The notes beneath the pieces were generated by a model. It was not told where the DNA came from and did not search any database. It was given only the letters and a program-made list of their open reading frames with translations. Source: Pictodentalium vernedei (taxonomy: Eukaryota > Mollusca > Scaphopoda > Dentaliida > Dentaliidae). Taken from it: a stretch of DNA of 64,000 bases. Made by a program: the position numbers and the translations under genes. Shown one piece after another: positions 45,602-56,409 of this stretch; position 1 is the first letter of the stretch, and each line of letters begins with the position of its first letter. The DNA is taken from NCBI GenBank assembly GCA_031216915.1, contig CM062297.1:184334083-184398082 (forward strand), given 5' to 3'.

Positions 45602-45718
45602 TTTTCAAAATTTATTTTTGATTTCAATTGTTTTTTCAATGTTAATGGATCATGTTATTATGTATCTTTGTTTTCAGGGGTTCGTGCGAGTACTAGGACT
45701 TATTGTTGTCTTTTCACA

Positions 45719-47849
45719 ATGAAAGGATATTGTTCAAATTGTAATGAGAGGAAATCTTCCTCTGACTTTCATGATCAATGTATTAATTGTATTCAGTGTA
45801 CTCGCACTAACTCCTGTTCAGTATGTGAATATTGGGATGACAAACATTGGAAATGTGTGTCACGGTATGTTGTTAGCGGGGAAAGGGCTATGCTGGTCCT
45901 TTCTCCACAGGGTCACTCTAGTTTATCAGTTTCTATTTCAGAGGAACAAGAACAGGGTGATGTTTCCATGTTATCTTCCAAAGGTGCGCGTCCGTCATCA
46001 CAATCTAATGAAGAGCTAGCGGCAAAAGTGCTCATGGAGATACGCCAGTTGCCTAAGAGGTCCCTAGTAGGATCGACGGCGCTGTCGTCCGCTAGCTCGC
46101 CCAGTGTAGCGTCCATTCACCGAATGGTTCGGCAGCCGGGTTCGTCCGTTGCGGTCCAGGAAGGAGTTTTGGGTGATACGAGCACTATAAACATACAAGG
46201 TGCACACCCAGTGACGGCGGATAAGAGGAGAGATCGGAGGAAGCCTTGTAGTCCGGTTCCTAGCTCGTCCAGGTCCAGCCGGGCCGCGAGCGAGAGAGGC
46301 CCCTCTATCGTACAACAACATCTGGGTCCAGATGTTGTGGTACAAAATGTTTCGCAAGCGGAGCATATGTCCGCCGCTCGGGACGCTCCGTTATATAGGC
46401 AGTCCGGAGAGACTGTACAGGCTTCCTCATCCTCTCAGCAGCGCACACGACCGCACCTTGGCTACGTGACCGTGGATATTCAGCCAGCTTCGCCGATCAG
46501 GGATTCAACGGCGACCAGGTCACGCCATCCGGTAGCCAGGGACAAGAGGCCGGTAGACTCCGGACGTTCGCATAAGAGAAGTATGCAGGAGTCAGTTGAT
46601 GCGGAGCTTCCGTCGGCTAAGCAGCGAAAGACCACTACTCCGCAGGCCTCGATGATGGACGTGCTAGCTCAGATAGCACAAATTATCGCAGCATCCCAGC
46701 AAACGACAGAATCGTCGGATCAGGAATTATCCGACGGCGCTGGGTCGGTACGCTCCGCCGAAGCATCGGGTGCGGACGACCGGGAGCATCATGAGGTCCG
46801 ACCGGATGGCGAAAGGGATACTGAGGACTTGGAGCTATCCCTTTCGGAACAACATAAAGCTGCCGTAGATTTCATCCGGCACTACCTTCCTCAAGTTGTT
46901 CCGTTGGGCCAGACTGCTGCGATGCCGGATAAGAGACTGATAGCGTCTTTGGACACTGAATTTTTTGAGCGGTTCAGAGACATCGTCCCGGAGTTTCCAT
47001 CACAGTCCAATAATGTCACAAGAACATTCGAATTATTTGAACGACGCTATCTTTAAGCTTGCTTCCAAAACAGGCAAAGCTGGTTTCTTGTCCGCCAATG
47101 CTCTTAACCTGCCTTTCATCAATTCAAGGAATAAATTCGATACGGCAGGACAGGGCATACTGAGAGTTCCTCTGCGTCTAGACGACGAGGCGGAAGACTT
47201 GGAATTGTCATTACCGTCATCTATGTCCATTCCAACCGCGGTGTTGGAAACGACAATTACGTCTAACAGAGCCAGCTTAGACGCTTTATCATACGCAGAC
47301 CACCTTACAAAGGCGTTATCACTGCGTCTTCAAGGGAAAGAATTCCAGGATATACAATCCTCATTAAGACTTCTTTCAAGGGCAGTGGCTTATTCCACGT
47401 ATAACTCCGCCCTTTCAATGGCAAACCTGGTTAGACGTGACGCAGCCCTAGCTACATCCACATGCGTGGATAGTAAGGTGAAGAACTCTCTCAGAGTCGC
47501 TTCGGTCTCTGGAGAGCTTCTTTTCGATGGCAAGCTTTCAGCAATCTATGATAAAATAACTAAGAAAGCTTCGGATTCTCTGCTTTTTAAATCCGCTTCC
47601 AAAAAGTCGGATTCAGCAGATAAGAGTAAGACAGGCACTTCTGGGACAAATACGCCCAAGAGAGGTTCCTATAGAGGTTCCTTTGCATCCTCTTGGTCTT
47701 ATTCTAGAGACCGTCAAGGCAGCGACTCACGTGCGGGACGTTCTTCGGGCCGAGACAACCGGTCTGACGTCCCGAGGTCGACGGGACGAGGTGCAGGTCG
47801 TGGAGGACGTGGTTTCTCCTCCCGCAGGCCTCGTAGGTCGAGGAGGTGA
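45719..47849 (+). pseudogene. DIRS gag-like ORF1, copy F (one frameshift)
   Basis: Same protein as E ORF1 with scattered substitutions. It starts at ATG 45719 with the same N-terminal Cys/His cluster. A single extra T near 47036 (GAATTATTTGAACGAC versus GAATTATTGAACGAC in E) shifts the frame, so the first part terminates at 47056. The C-terminal part is open from 46965 to 47849, with the RRDAALATST region and the RG-rich tail. It would need a frameshift to be made whole, so probably inactive. Alternatively, the insertion could be an assembly or sequencing error in a T-run. Confidence 0.85.
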
Positions 47850-47864
47850 TGGTTTGAACCTCTA

Positions 47865-49469
47865 TTGTGTTCCGGTTGGCGGAAGGTTGTCGAGTTTTAC
47901 AGAAGAGTGGGCGTCGATTCGGCGGACCCTTGGGTGAGAGGGGTGATTTCGGAAGGACTAAGAATATCCTTCAAAAGAAAGCCTCCATCAACTCGAAGTC
48001 CAAAATGGACTCAACTTCCGTCAAATCCGCAGAAAAGAGACGCTCTTTTATCGGAGGTACAGTCTCTTTTGATGAAGAACGCGGTAGAGGTCGTAGAAGA
48101 CCAGGAATCACCGGGGTTCTACAGCCATCTATTTCTGGTTCCGAAACCAGACGGCTTGTTCCGTCCAGTCATAGATTTGAGCTGGATAAACAAGCTGATC
48201 GTCGCTCCGAAGTTCTATATGGAGATGATTCGATCGGTCAGAGGGAGTATTCGGGTGAACGATTATGCTACAAGCATAGATCTCAAAGATGCGTACTTTC
48301 ACGTCATGGTACATCCGACATTCAGAAAGTATCTACGCTTCGCAGTCCTAGGAGTTGTATATCAATTCCGGGCGATGTGCTTTGGATTGAACCTAGCGCC
48401 CTGGGCTTTCACTCGAGTAATGGACTCGGTAATGATGTATTTCCGAGCTCATTCGTCTGCGGTAACGTCGGCCTACCTGGACGACATTCTTCAGAGGTAC
48501 GGCAACAAGTTAATGCTTCAGAACGATGTGCAGAATCTGCTTCTATTGCTCCGACGTCTCGGTTTTGTTATAAACGAGGAGAAGTCGGATCTGGTGCCGT
48601 CCAAGTCATTCACTCATCTCGGAATGAGCTTCGAGACGCACAACAATCTCGTTCGTCTGCCGTTAACCAGAGCGAAGTTAATCAGTTGTTACGCTCGCTA
48701 TTGTCTTCATGCAGACAAAGTCACAGCGAGGGAGTTCATGAGACTGATAGGTCTGTGCGGAGCCGCTGCGGATCTCATTCCGATGGGGTGGTTGCGCACT
48801 CGTCCTCTCCAAATTTTCTTGACTCAGAATTGGAGTGTGAAGATTCATTCACTCGATATAGACTTTCTCTTGTCAGATCAAGTGAAACAAGAGATTCAGA
48901 CTTGGGCAAACATTCAGTGGTTGACTCAGGGAGTTCCGCTGCAGTTGCCGGATCCGAGTTTTACGATTATGACGGATGCCAGTCAAACAGGTTGGGGTGC
49001 AACATTGATCCCAACGGATTCGAGGTGCCAGGGTCTTTGGGATCCACAGTTTCTAAGCAAGCACATAAACATCAAGGAAATGATGTCAATTTGGCTTGCG
49101 TTATGCCATTGGATGGACATTATTCACAAAGCTCATGTCCAAATCCTGTCCGACAATACGACAGTAGTGGCGTATATCCGGAACCAGGGAGGCACTCATT
49201 CCGTTCCGTTATTCAATTTAACGGAAAGAATCCTTCTGTTTGCTCTAGAACACCAAGTTCTACTTTCGGTCCGTCATATACTGGGTCGTCTGAATGTACT
49301 AGCAGACTCCCTTTCACGGAAGGGTCGCTTGTTGCCGTCAGAGTGGACTCTCAACAAACAGGTATTCAATCAGATTTGCTACCAATGGGAACGGCCAATG
49401 ATAGACTTATTTGCGACACATCTCAACAATCAGTTGCAGACGTATGTGTCACCATGTCCGGATCCATGA
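47865..49469 (+). pseudogene. RT / RNase H ORF, copy F (truncated)
   Basis: Encodes the RT (YLDDIL) and RNase H (TDASQTGW, SDNTTVVAYI, VLADSLSR) cores, close to E. Two lesions separate it from E. A 1-nt deletion near 47918 disconnects the N-terminal RT frame (GGRLSSFTEEWASI is now in the frame 47683-47937). An AGA to TGA change at 49467-49469 removes the Dam-like module, whose sequence continues at 49509-49838. RT and RNase H catalytic residues are present, so enzymatic activity of the shortened product cannot be excluded. Confidence 0.85.
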
Positions 49470-50794
49470 GCATATGCAGTAGATGCTCTGTCGATCTCAT
49501 GGGACAGAATGATAGGATATGCGTATCCTCCAGCGCCGTTAATTCAGCAAGTGTTGCTAAAGATAAAACAATCTCAATGCAAGATTCTGTTGGTAGCATC
49601 TCTGTCTCCACAGAGACCGTGGATAAATCTACTCAGGTGTCTGCTGTGGAACTTACCGCGAAAGCTTCCTCCACGGGAGGATCTTCTTTCGCAGGGGAAA
49701 TCGCGTCAACTTCATCACAACCCGCAATGTCTCAACCTTCACGTATTTCCGTTGTGCGGTCCTTCTTGCATGGCAAGCACTTTACAGGACGAGCAGTGGA
49801 CGCGATTTCTAACTGTAGGAGGACCTCCTCTTCGCTAAACTATGCGGCTAAGTGGAAGGTTTTTCGTCATTGGTGTAGGGATCATTCTGTTGATATTTTT
49901 GATCCCTCCATACCAGATATTGCAAACTTTCTAGTATACTTGTTTGACGAGATCAAACTGCAGCCTGTTACTATTAAGGGTTATAGGTCTATGTTATCTG
50001 ATACCTATGCACACCATGATAGTTTACAAATTGGATCTAATGTCTCTTTATCTAAGTTAGTTAGAAACTTCTCGATAAATAGACCCAGAACTCTTAGATT
50101 AATTCCTAAGTGGAATTTAGCTTGGGTTCTTCTTAAACTGAAGGAAAAGCCATTTGAGCCTCTTGGGACAGTAGATTTCAAATTCTTGTCTTATAAGACA
50201 GCTTTTCTCTTAGCTTTCTCTTCTGCTAGAAGAGTCAGTGAGCTTCATGCACTATCAGTGGACGATTCTCCCTATGGTAGTGTCGGGAACACTATCACCT
50301 TCACTACTAATGTTGGATTTTTAGCTAAGAATCAGGCTCCTAATAATAATCCGGAACCTATTGTTATTAAGGCTCTGCCATCTTCAGACGGGCGTAGGCC
50401 TTTACTCTGTCCTGTTAGAGCTTTACGTATTTATAAACAAAGATCTCAGTTTATCAGAAAGGGACGAAAACGCTTCTTTCTGTCTCTGATGCCTAATAGA
50501 AAGGACATTTCGGTCCATTCTATTGCTAGATGGATTCAATTAACTATCCATACTGCTTATGATAATCTATCTTCTACTCAGCAGTCTGTGCTTAAGATCT
50601 TGGCTCATGAAGTAAGAGCTCTTTCTACATCTTGGGCTTACGCAAATAGTGTTGCTATTACAGATTTAATGAAAGCTGCTTATTGGTCTCAGCCATCCAC
50701 ATTCACGAATTTTTATCTCAGAAATATTGAGTCCATTTCTGGAGACCTGCATTGTTTAGGTCCGTTATCTGTTGCTCAGAATGTCGTCCACTAA
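47867..50794 (+). CDS. DIRS tyrosine recombinase ORF, copy F (975 codons)
   Basis: Open over its entire length despite the lesions in the overlapping RT frame. It carries the same catalytic set as E: SSARRVSELHAL, AHEVRALSTSWA and TNFYLRNI. The first ~600 codons overlap RT/RNase H and differ from E more than the RT frame does. Because this frame is open in both copies, the recombinase of F may still be functional and could act in trans on the defective copies. The true start codon is uncertain, as for E. Confidence 0.85.
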   Translation: MFRLAEGCRVLQKSGRRFGGPLGERGDFGRTKNILQKKASINSKSKMDSTSVKSAEKRRSFIGGTVSFDEERGRGRRRPGITGVLQPSISGSETRRLVPSSHRFELDKQADRRSEVLYGDDSIGQREYSGERLCYKHRSQRCVLSRHGTSDIQKVSTLRSPRSCISIPGDVLWIEPSALGFHSSNGLGNDVFPSSFVCGNVGLPGRHSSEVRQQVNASERCAESASIAPTSRFCYKRGEVGSGAVQVIHSSRNELRDAQQSRSSAVNQSEVNQLLRSLLSSCRQSHSEGVHETDRSVRSRCGSHSDGVVAHSSSPNFLDSELECEDSFTRYRLSLVRSSETRDSDLGKHSVVDSGSSAAVAGSEFYDYDGCQSNRLGCNIDPNGFEVPGSLGSTVSKQAHKHQGNDVNLACVMPLDGHYSQSSCPNPVRQYDSSGVYPEPGRHSFRSVIQFNGKNPSVCSRTPSSTFGPSYTGSSECTSRLPFTEGSLVAVRVDSQQTGIQSDLLPMGTANDRLICDTSQQSVADVCVTMSGSMSICSRCSVDLMGQNDRICVSSSAVNSASVAKDKTISMQDSVGSISVSTETVDKSTQVSAVELTAKASSTGGSSFAGEIASTSSQPAMSQPSRISVVRSFLHGKHFTGRAVDAISNCRRTSSSLNYAAKWKVFRHWCRDHSVDIFDPSIPDIANFLVYLFDEIKLQPVTIKGYRSMLSDTYAHHDSLQIGSNVSLSKLVRNFSINRPRTLRLIPKWNLAWVLLKLKEKPFEPLGTVDFKFLSYKTAFLLAFSSARRVSELHALSVDDSPYGSVGNTITFTTNVGFLAKNQAPNNNPEPIVIKALPSSDGRRPLLCPVRALRIYKQRSQFIRKGRKRFFLSLMPNRKDISVHSIARWIQLTIHTAYDNLSSTQQSVLKILAHEVRALSTSWAYANSVAITDLMKAAYWSQPSTFTNFYLRNIESISGDLHCLGPLSVAQNVVH

Positions 50795-51373
50795 ACAGTT
50801 GCAACTATAGTTATGCAGGCTTTCTGTTCCGGCAGTGACTCCGTCCTGCTGCCCTCTTCGCTCTGGCTATTTGACCCAGGGCAAGGGGAAGGGGGGGGGG
50901 GGAGGGTGTTCTCTTAGGTCACCTGCTTTATAGTGAAAAGCAAGGGGATTCCTCCTCCGGAGTCAGTAATTCTGAGTCGTTACCGGGATGGTTTTAAAGT
51001 GTAATATTAATATTAAAAATTCATTCATGTCATATTTTTAAAGTGTAGCTCGGTGTGAAGCATTTGTATATGTCAAGTGTCAAACGGGCATTAATATACA
51101 ATCCTCGGACACTTTTAAAAGACTATAAAGAGTCTCAATTCTCTGGACTAACTTTATTTATTGGCTTACTTTAAAAATAATTAGTATAAGGGGTTATACT
51201 GGATGTTAATAGAGAACATGAATGTTATTGTGCTCAATTATGAAGGGCATAAAATAAGAAAGATACATGTAAAGCCTAATACTCCTTTTCTCGTTGAGGG
51301 GTTGACTCTATTGATATAGTTGAGCTTATTGGATTTTCCTCTATGTCCTAGGCTCTCCAGCCTTTTTACTATT

Positions 51374-51462
51374 CAGCTATGTCTGGGTCATTGGTACAGT
51401 ATAAAAATGTTAAAAAATTTATAGTAATTTATATATTTTTTATACTTACCAATGACCCAGAC
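51374..51462. repeat. ICR of copy F
   Basis: Reverse complement of the joined termini. Its six-A run predicts six T before AAC in F's original right end. Confidence 0.9.
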
Positions 51463-51537
51463 GGGGATGGCCCTCCCAGGAGTTGGGAACTCATACCTCC
51501 CCGCTGAGTACATAGCGCTGACCAGGCACTGCTTGTA

Positions 51538-51761
51538 AGAATGATAATTGGCGCCAATTTCGGGACATCTTTGACACTGCGCATGCGCAGTGAGGGCAAA
51601 GTATGGAGGACCTTCAGGACATGATTTCTTTTGGTTTTAGATGCAAATTTTGGGGATTGGGGGGCAAAATTTGTGTTTGGCCCTAGAATTTTTAGAGTTA
51701 GCACCAGCTATGTCTGGGTCATTGGTAAGTATAAAAAATATATAAATTACTATAAATTTTT
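51538..51761. repeat. Right inverted terminal repeat of copy F (split)
   Basis: Mirrors 30506-30707 and the right extension up to AAATTTTT. The last bases TAAC appear at 56339-56342, after the inserted repeat. Confidence 0.88.
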
Positions 51762-52497
51762 AGCTCACCTGAGCGAAGCTCAAGGGGAGCTTTACTAATC
51801 ACTTTCTGTCCGGCGTCCGTCGTCCGGCGTCCGTCGTCCATCGTCGTCCGTCCGGCGTTAACTTTACATTATCGACTTCTCCTCCTAAACCACTAGCCCA
51901 ATTTTATTCAAATGTTGGCTAAATGTTTATTACCTAATGCCAATTCAGATTTGTTCAAATGAAGTTGCCCCTCCTCCTGGGTGGTGCCACGCCCCCAAGG
52001 GGCACCAAAATCTTTGTAAATCTTCTTCTCATGAACCAGCAGTAGCAGAGACTTGATATTTGGTGTGCAGCTTCCTTTTGAGGTGTAGACTCAGATTTGT
52101 TCAAGAGAAGTTTGTGGGGCTATACTTGGCGTCGTTATGGGAGGGGCAAAATTTTTTGCCCCACCCAAAATTTCTATTTTCCAAACCGAGAGGCTGATTT
52201 GAACGAAATTTTATGTGAGGGCTTATTGGGTCATGAGTACTTGATTTATGCAAAAAAAAATTTTCCCGCAGCCCCGTGGGAACCGCAGGAGCTAAAAATA
52301 GAAAAAATTTAAAACGCCCATATCTCCAAAACTGCACGGCACTGAGAATTTTTATTTGGTGTGCAGCTTCCTTAGGACCAACAGAAAGGATTGGTAAAAA
52401 AAAATTGCCATCGGTTTTATCATAGGGTACAGTTTCGGGACTTTGAAAAAGTGCTGAGTCAGCACTTTTTAACACTGTAGGCAATGGGAAAAACATT

Positions 52498-54914
52498 AAA
52501 AAATCTTCTTCTCCAGATCCAGCAGGCAGAATCTTTTGATATTTGGTATGCAACATTGTAGGGTGGATCTGATTCAAGTTTGTTCAAATCGGCCCCCTGG
52601 GTTCATATTTGGGCTCAGTATAGGAGCCCGATTTCGAACTTAGTGCATTTCAGGCAAATTTCTTAAAAAATCTTCTTCTCCAGATCCAGCTGGCAGAATC
52701 TTTTGATATTTGGTATGCAACATTGTGGGGTGGATCTGATTCAAGTTTGTTCAAATCGGCCCTCTGGGTTTATATTTGGGCTCAGTATAGGAGCCCAAAT
52801 TTGAACTTACTGCATTTCAGGCAAATTTCTTTGAAAATCTTCTTCTCCAGATCCAGCAGGCAGAATCTTTTGATATTTGGCATGCAACATTGTAGGGTGG
52901 ATCTGATTCAAGTTTGTTCAAATCGGCTCCCTAGATTCATATTTGGGCTCACTATAGGAGCTTGAATTCGAACTTAGTGCATTTCAGGCACATTTCTTCA
53001 AAAATCTTCTTCTCCAGATCCAGCAGGCAGAATCTTTTGATATTTGGTATGCAACGTTGCGGGGTAGATCTGATTCAAGTTTGTTCAAATCGGCCCCCTG
53101 GATTCATATTTGGGCTTACTATAGAAGCCCGAATTCGAACTTAGTGCATTTCAGGCAAATTTCTTAAAAAATCTTCTTCTCCAGATCCAGCAGGCAGAAA
53201 CTTTTCATATTTGGTAAGCAACATTGTGGGGTGGATCTGATTCAAGTTAGTTTGTTCAAATCGGATCCCTGGGTTAATATTTGGGCTCAGTATATGAGCC
53301 CAATTTCGAACTTAGTGCATTTCAGGCAAATTTCTTAAAAAATCTTCTTCTCCAGATCCAGCAGGCAGAATCTTTTGATATTTGGTATGCAACATTGTAG
53401 GGTGGATCTGATTCAAGTTTGTTCAAATCGGCCCCCCTGGGTTCATATTTGGGCTCAGTATAGAAGCCCGATTTCGAACTTAGTGCATTTAGGCAAATTT
53501 CTTAAAAAATCTTCTTCTCCAGATCCAGCAAGCAGAATCTTTTGATATTTGGTATGCAACATTGTGGGGTGGATCTGATTCAAGTTTGTTCAAATCGGCT
53601 TCCTAGATTCATATTTGGGCTCACTATAGAAGCTCGAATTTGAACTTAGTGCATTTCATGCAAATTTCTTAAAAAATCTTCTTCTCCAGATCCAGCAGGC
53701 AGAATCTTTTCATATTTGGTAAGCAACATTGTGGGGTGGATCTGATTCAAGTTTGTTCAAATCGGCCCCCTGGGTTTATATTTGGGCTCAGTATAGGAGC
53801 CCAAATTTGAACTTAGTGCATTTCAAGCAAATTTATTAAAAATCTTCTTCTCCAGATCCAGCAGGCAGAATCTTTTGATATTTGGTATGCAACATTGTGG
53901 GATGAATCTGATTCAAGTTTGTTCAAATCGGCTTCCTAGATTCATATTTGGGCTCACTATAGAAGCTCGAATTCGAACTTAGTGCATTTCAGGCAAATTT
54001 CTTAAAAAATTTTCTTCTCCAGATCCAGCAGGCAGAATCTTTTGATATTTGGTATGCAACATTGTTGGATGGATCTGATGCAAATTTGTTCAAATCGGCT
54101 CCTTAGATTCATATCTGGGCTTACTATAGAAGCTCGAATTCGAACTTAGTGCATTTCAGGCAAATTTCTTAAAAAATCATCTTCTCCAGATCCAGCAGGC
54201 AGAATCTTTTGATATTTGGTATGCAACATTGCGGGGTGCATCTGATTCAAGTTTGTTCAAATCGGCCCCCTGGATTTATATTTGGGCTCACTATAGAAGC
54301 TCGAATTCAAACTTAGTGCATTTCGGGCAAATTTCTTCAAAAATCTTCTTCTCCAGATCCAGCAGGCAGAATCTTTTGATATTTGGTATGCAACATTGCG
54401 GGGTGGATCTGATTCAAGTTTGTTCAAATCGGCCCCCTGGATTCATATTTGGGCTTAATATAGAAGCCTGAATTCGCACTTAGTGCATTTCGGGCAAATT
54501 TATTAAAAAATCTTCTTCTCCAGATTCAGCGGGCAGAATCTTTTGATATTTGGTATGCAACATTGTGGGGTGGATCTGATTCAAGTTTGTTCAAATCGGC
54601 TTCCTAGTTTCATATTTGGGCTCACTATAGAAGCTCGAATTCGAACTTAGTGCATTTCAGGCAAATTTCTTAAAAAATCTTCTTCTCCAGATCCAGCTTC
54701 AGAATCTTTTCATATTTGGTAAGCAACATTGTGGGGTGTATCTGATTCAAGTTTGTTCAAATCGGCCCCCTGGGTTTATATTTGGGCTCCGTATAGGAGC
54801 CCAAATTTTAACTTAGTGCATTTCAGGCATATTTCTTAAAAAATCTTCTTCTCCAGATCCAGCAGGCAGAATCTTTTGATATTTGGTATGCAACATTGTG
54901 GGGTGGATCTGATT
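52498..54914. repeat. Tandem array of about 15 units of ~167 bp
   Basis: Each unit contains TCTTCTTCTCCAGATCCAGC, then CTTTTGATATTTGGTATGCA, then GATTCAAGTTTGTTCAAATC and a 3' part ending TTAGTGCATTTCAGGCAAAT. Starts lie near 52506, 52671, 52837, 53007, 53171, 53344, 53508, 53676, 53844, 54012, 54181, 54347, 54511, 54677 and 54845. Diverged related units occur upstream (near 52021 and 52320). Open frames across it are by-products of the period. Confidence 0.9.
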
Positions 54915-54929
54915 GTGATTCATGAACGT

Positions 54930-55653
54930 ATTTATTTGTAAAGTTGATAGAATCTTAGACAAAATTTGCAGAAAAGATCTACTATAGAAGGGGTGGTATC
55001 CAGGGTGAACCGTTTACCCAAATCTAGCAGTACTAATGCATTATTCACTCAAATCTCCGTTCAAATTTTATGACCCCTCATTGGAACACACGCATTCAGC
55101 TCATTCCAACAAAGGTCATATGCCATGTTTTCGAGACAAAAGAATAAAAATTTTAGTTATTCATGAAATTTTTAGGCAACTGTTGTCTGTTATTCACATT
55201 GCTTCATGAAATTTCAGTACTTTTAGAAGTTACCTCAGTAATCAAGGGTTAATTCCCCTTAATTAAATGTCGCCTTTAAAAAACAACCACTTTGCATATC
55301 TTACCTTTTTACCAGCATAACTGCCAAAACTTGTCAGCATTCTTCGCAAAAATCGCTATTCAAATTTTAATTTTTGTCTCTTAAACATACATGTACTTAT
55401 CGCTTGTAAATACCCCATTGGAATGAGCTTTTTGAGCTCATTCCAATGAGAGGTCGCACACCATGCTTTTTGAGTCAAAAAAGCAATTTTTTAGTTATTC
55501 CAGAATTTCGTACGTAAAACACAGCTTTATGACTTCACATTAAAATGAGCTCTCTAAGCTTGTTCCAATCAACATTCACGCACTATGTCTTTCACACAAA
55601 AAATAAAATTTTCCATTTATTCAGGAATTTTGTTTGCAAGAACACTCTTACCC

Positions 55654-55715
<62 letters not shown>

Positions 55716-56030
55716 GACACACACATCTAAAAGTTCGGGCAGCAAAAAAACAGTTACTTCAATTTTTAAATGCATTAGAGGAACAACTTGCCTAATCAAA
55801 TTTAAATACTTTTGCATCATTCTGTATCTAGAACAAACCATTTACCATATCTTTACGCAAAATTCTCCAGCATCATTCACAAAAAAACACCATTATTTAT
55901 ATATTCACATTTCTGTCTCAAAAATATACCTGATCTTCCCATACCCCTATTGGAATAAGCTATTTGAGCTTGTTCCAATGATGATAAAAAAAACTAATAT
56001 TTTGGAAAATTTGTGAAAATTTTTGTTTTC
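54930..56030. repeat. AT-rich segment with repeated hairpin cores
   Basis: Four related modules contain CATTGGAA...GAGCTC and its complement: 55078-55112, 55413-55452 (near perfect), 55540-55570 and 55942-55980. TGTCTC and AAAACAT motifs lie on either side. They are related to the isolated hairpins at 6820 and 27597. Confidence 0.65.
55651..55708. repeat. Poly-C / (CA)n microsatellite
   Basis: A run of about 20 C is followed by about 20 CA dinucleotides. Confidence 0.95.
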
Positions 56031-56342
56031 TTGCATGGAAGATATCCACAGTTGGGGAGAGATGTCCAAGGCTATCTCTTCACATTCCTTGTTTGTGCTT
56101 CAAGCTAAACCAGTTTGTCTGCAGAGATAAATTTGCTTTATTAAAAATCATTGGAGATTGGCCACACACCAATGATTTTAAATAAAACTAATTTTAGGTA
56201 ACAAATGTTGAACTTCAAACAAAATCTATCACTCAACCAGTTAATGTTGATGAGGCATGACATGGTGAAGGTGACCTAAAATACTTCTTAGAGTCACTTT
56301 GTCAGGTGAGCGATTGAGGCCACGTGGGGCCTCTTGTTTAAC

Positions 56343-56409
56343 TTTTCTGAACAGTGTATTATCACGCAGCGCAGCAGGTAAGGGAGACAACTGAAATATT
56401 TTGTTATTT
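56343..56409. other. Short unassigned sequence right of F
   Basis: Continues the host or H sequence interrupted by F (TTTTCTGAACAGTG). No feature recognised. Confidence 0.4.

Larger units (their letters stand above)
51762..56338. mobile_element. GCTCACCTGA-type repeat inserted in F's right terminus
   Basis: Starts AGCTCACCTGAGCGAAGCTC and ends with GTCAGGTGAGCG and GGGGCCTCTTGTT. GCTCACCTGA and TCAGGTGAGC are terminal inverted repeats. The left part contains CGTCCGTCGTCCGG repeats. Similar ends are widespread in mollusc genomes (from memory). The interior holds the tandem array, then AT-rich sequence with hairpin cores. No protein is encoded. Exact ends are ambiguous by 1-4 bases: inserting between TTTTT and TAAC gives no duplication and restores six T, as the ICR predicts. 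Confidence 0.75.
30506..56342 (+). mobile_element. DIRS-type element copy F (outer element of the nest)
   Basis: F's own sequence is 30506-31482, 45602-51761 and the last bases 56339-56342. It is interrupted by E (31483-45601) and by a GCTCACC-type repeat (51762-56338). The two arms are recognised as one element because both terminal repeats carry the private variant CTCTAAAAATTCTAGGGCC and its complement. It encodes gag, RT/RNase H and recombinase, but gag has a frameshift, the RT N-terminus has a 1-nt deletion, and a nonsense codon follows RNase H. The flanks TTGTCAT and TTTTCTGAAC show no target duplication. Confidence 0.9.

Noticed and set aside
52101-52577. 158-codon minus-strand open frame
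   Set aside because: It lies inside the non-coding GCTCACC repeat, has no recognisable domain and runs into the tandem array.
52498-54914. CRISPR-like array
   Set aside because: The whole ~167-bp unit is repeated with no unique spacers, and the genome is eukaryotic. It is a satellite-like tandem repeat.
55585-56016. 143-codon open frame
   Set aside because: It reads through poly-C and CA microsatellite and then AT-rich hairpin sequence, so its composition is non-coding.
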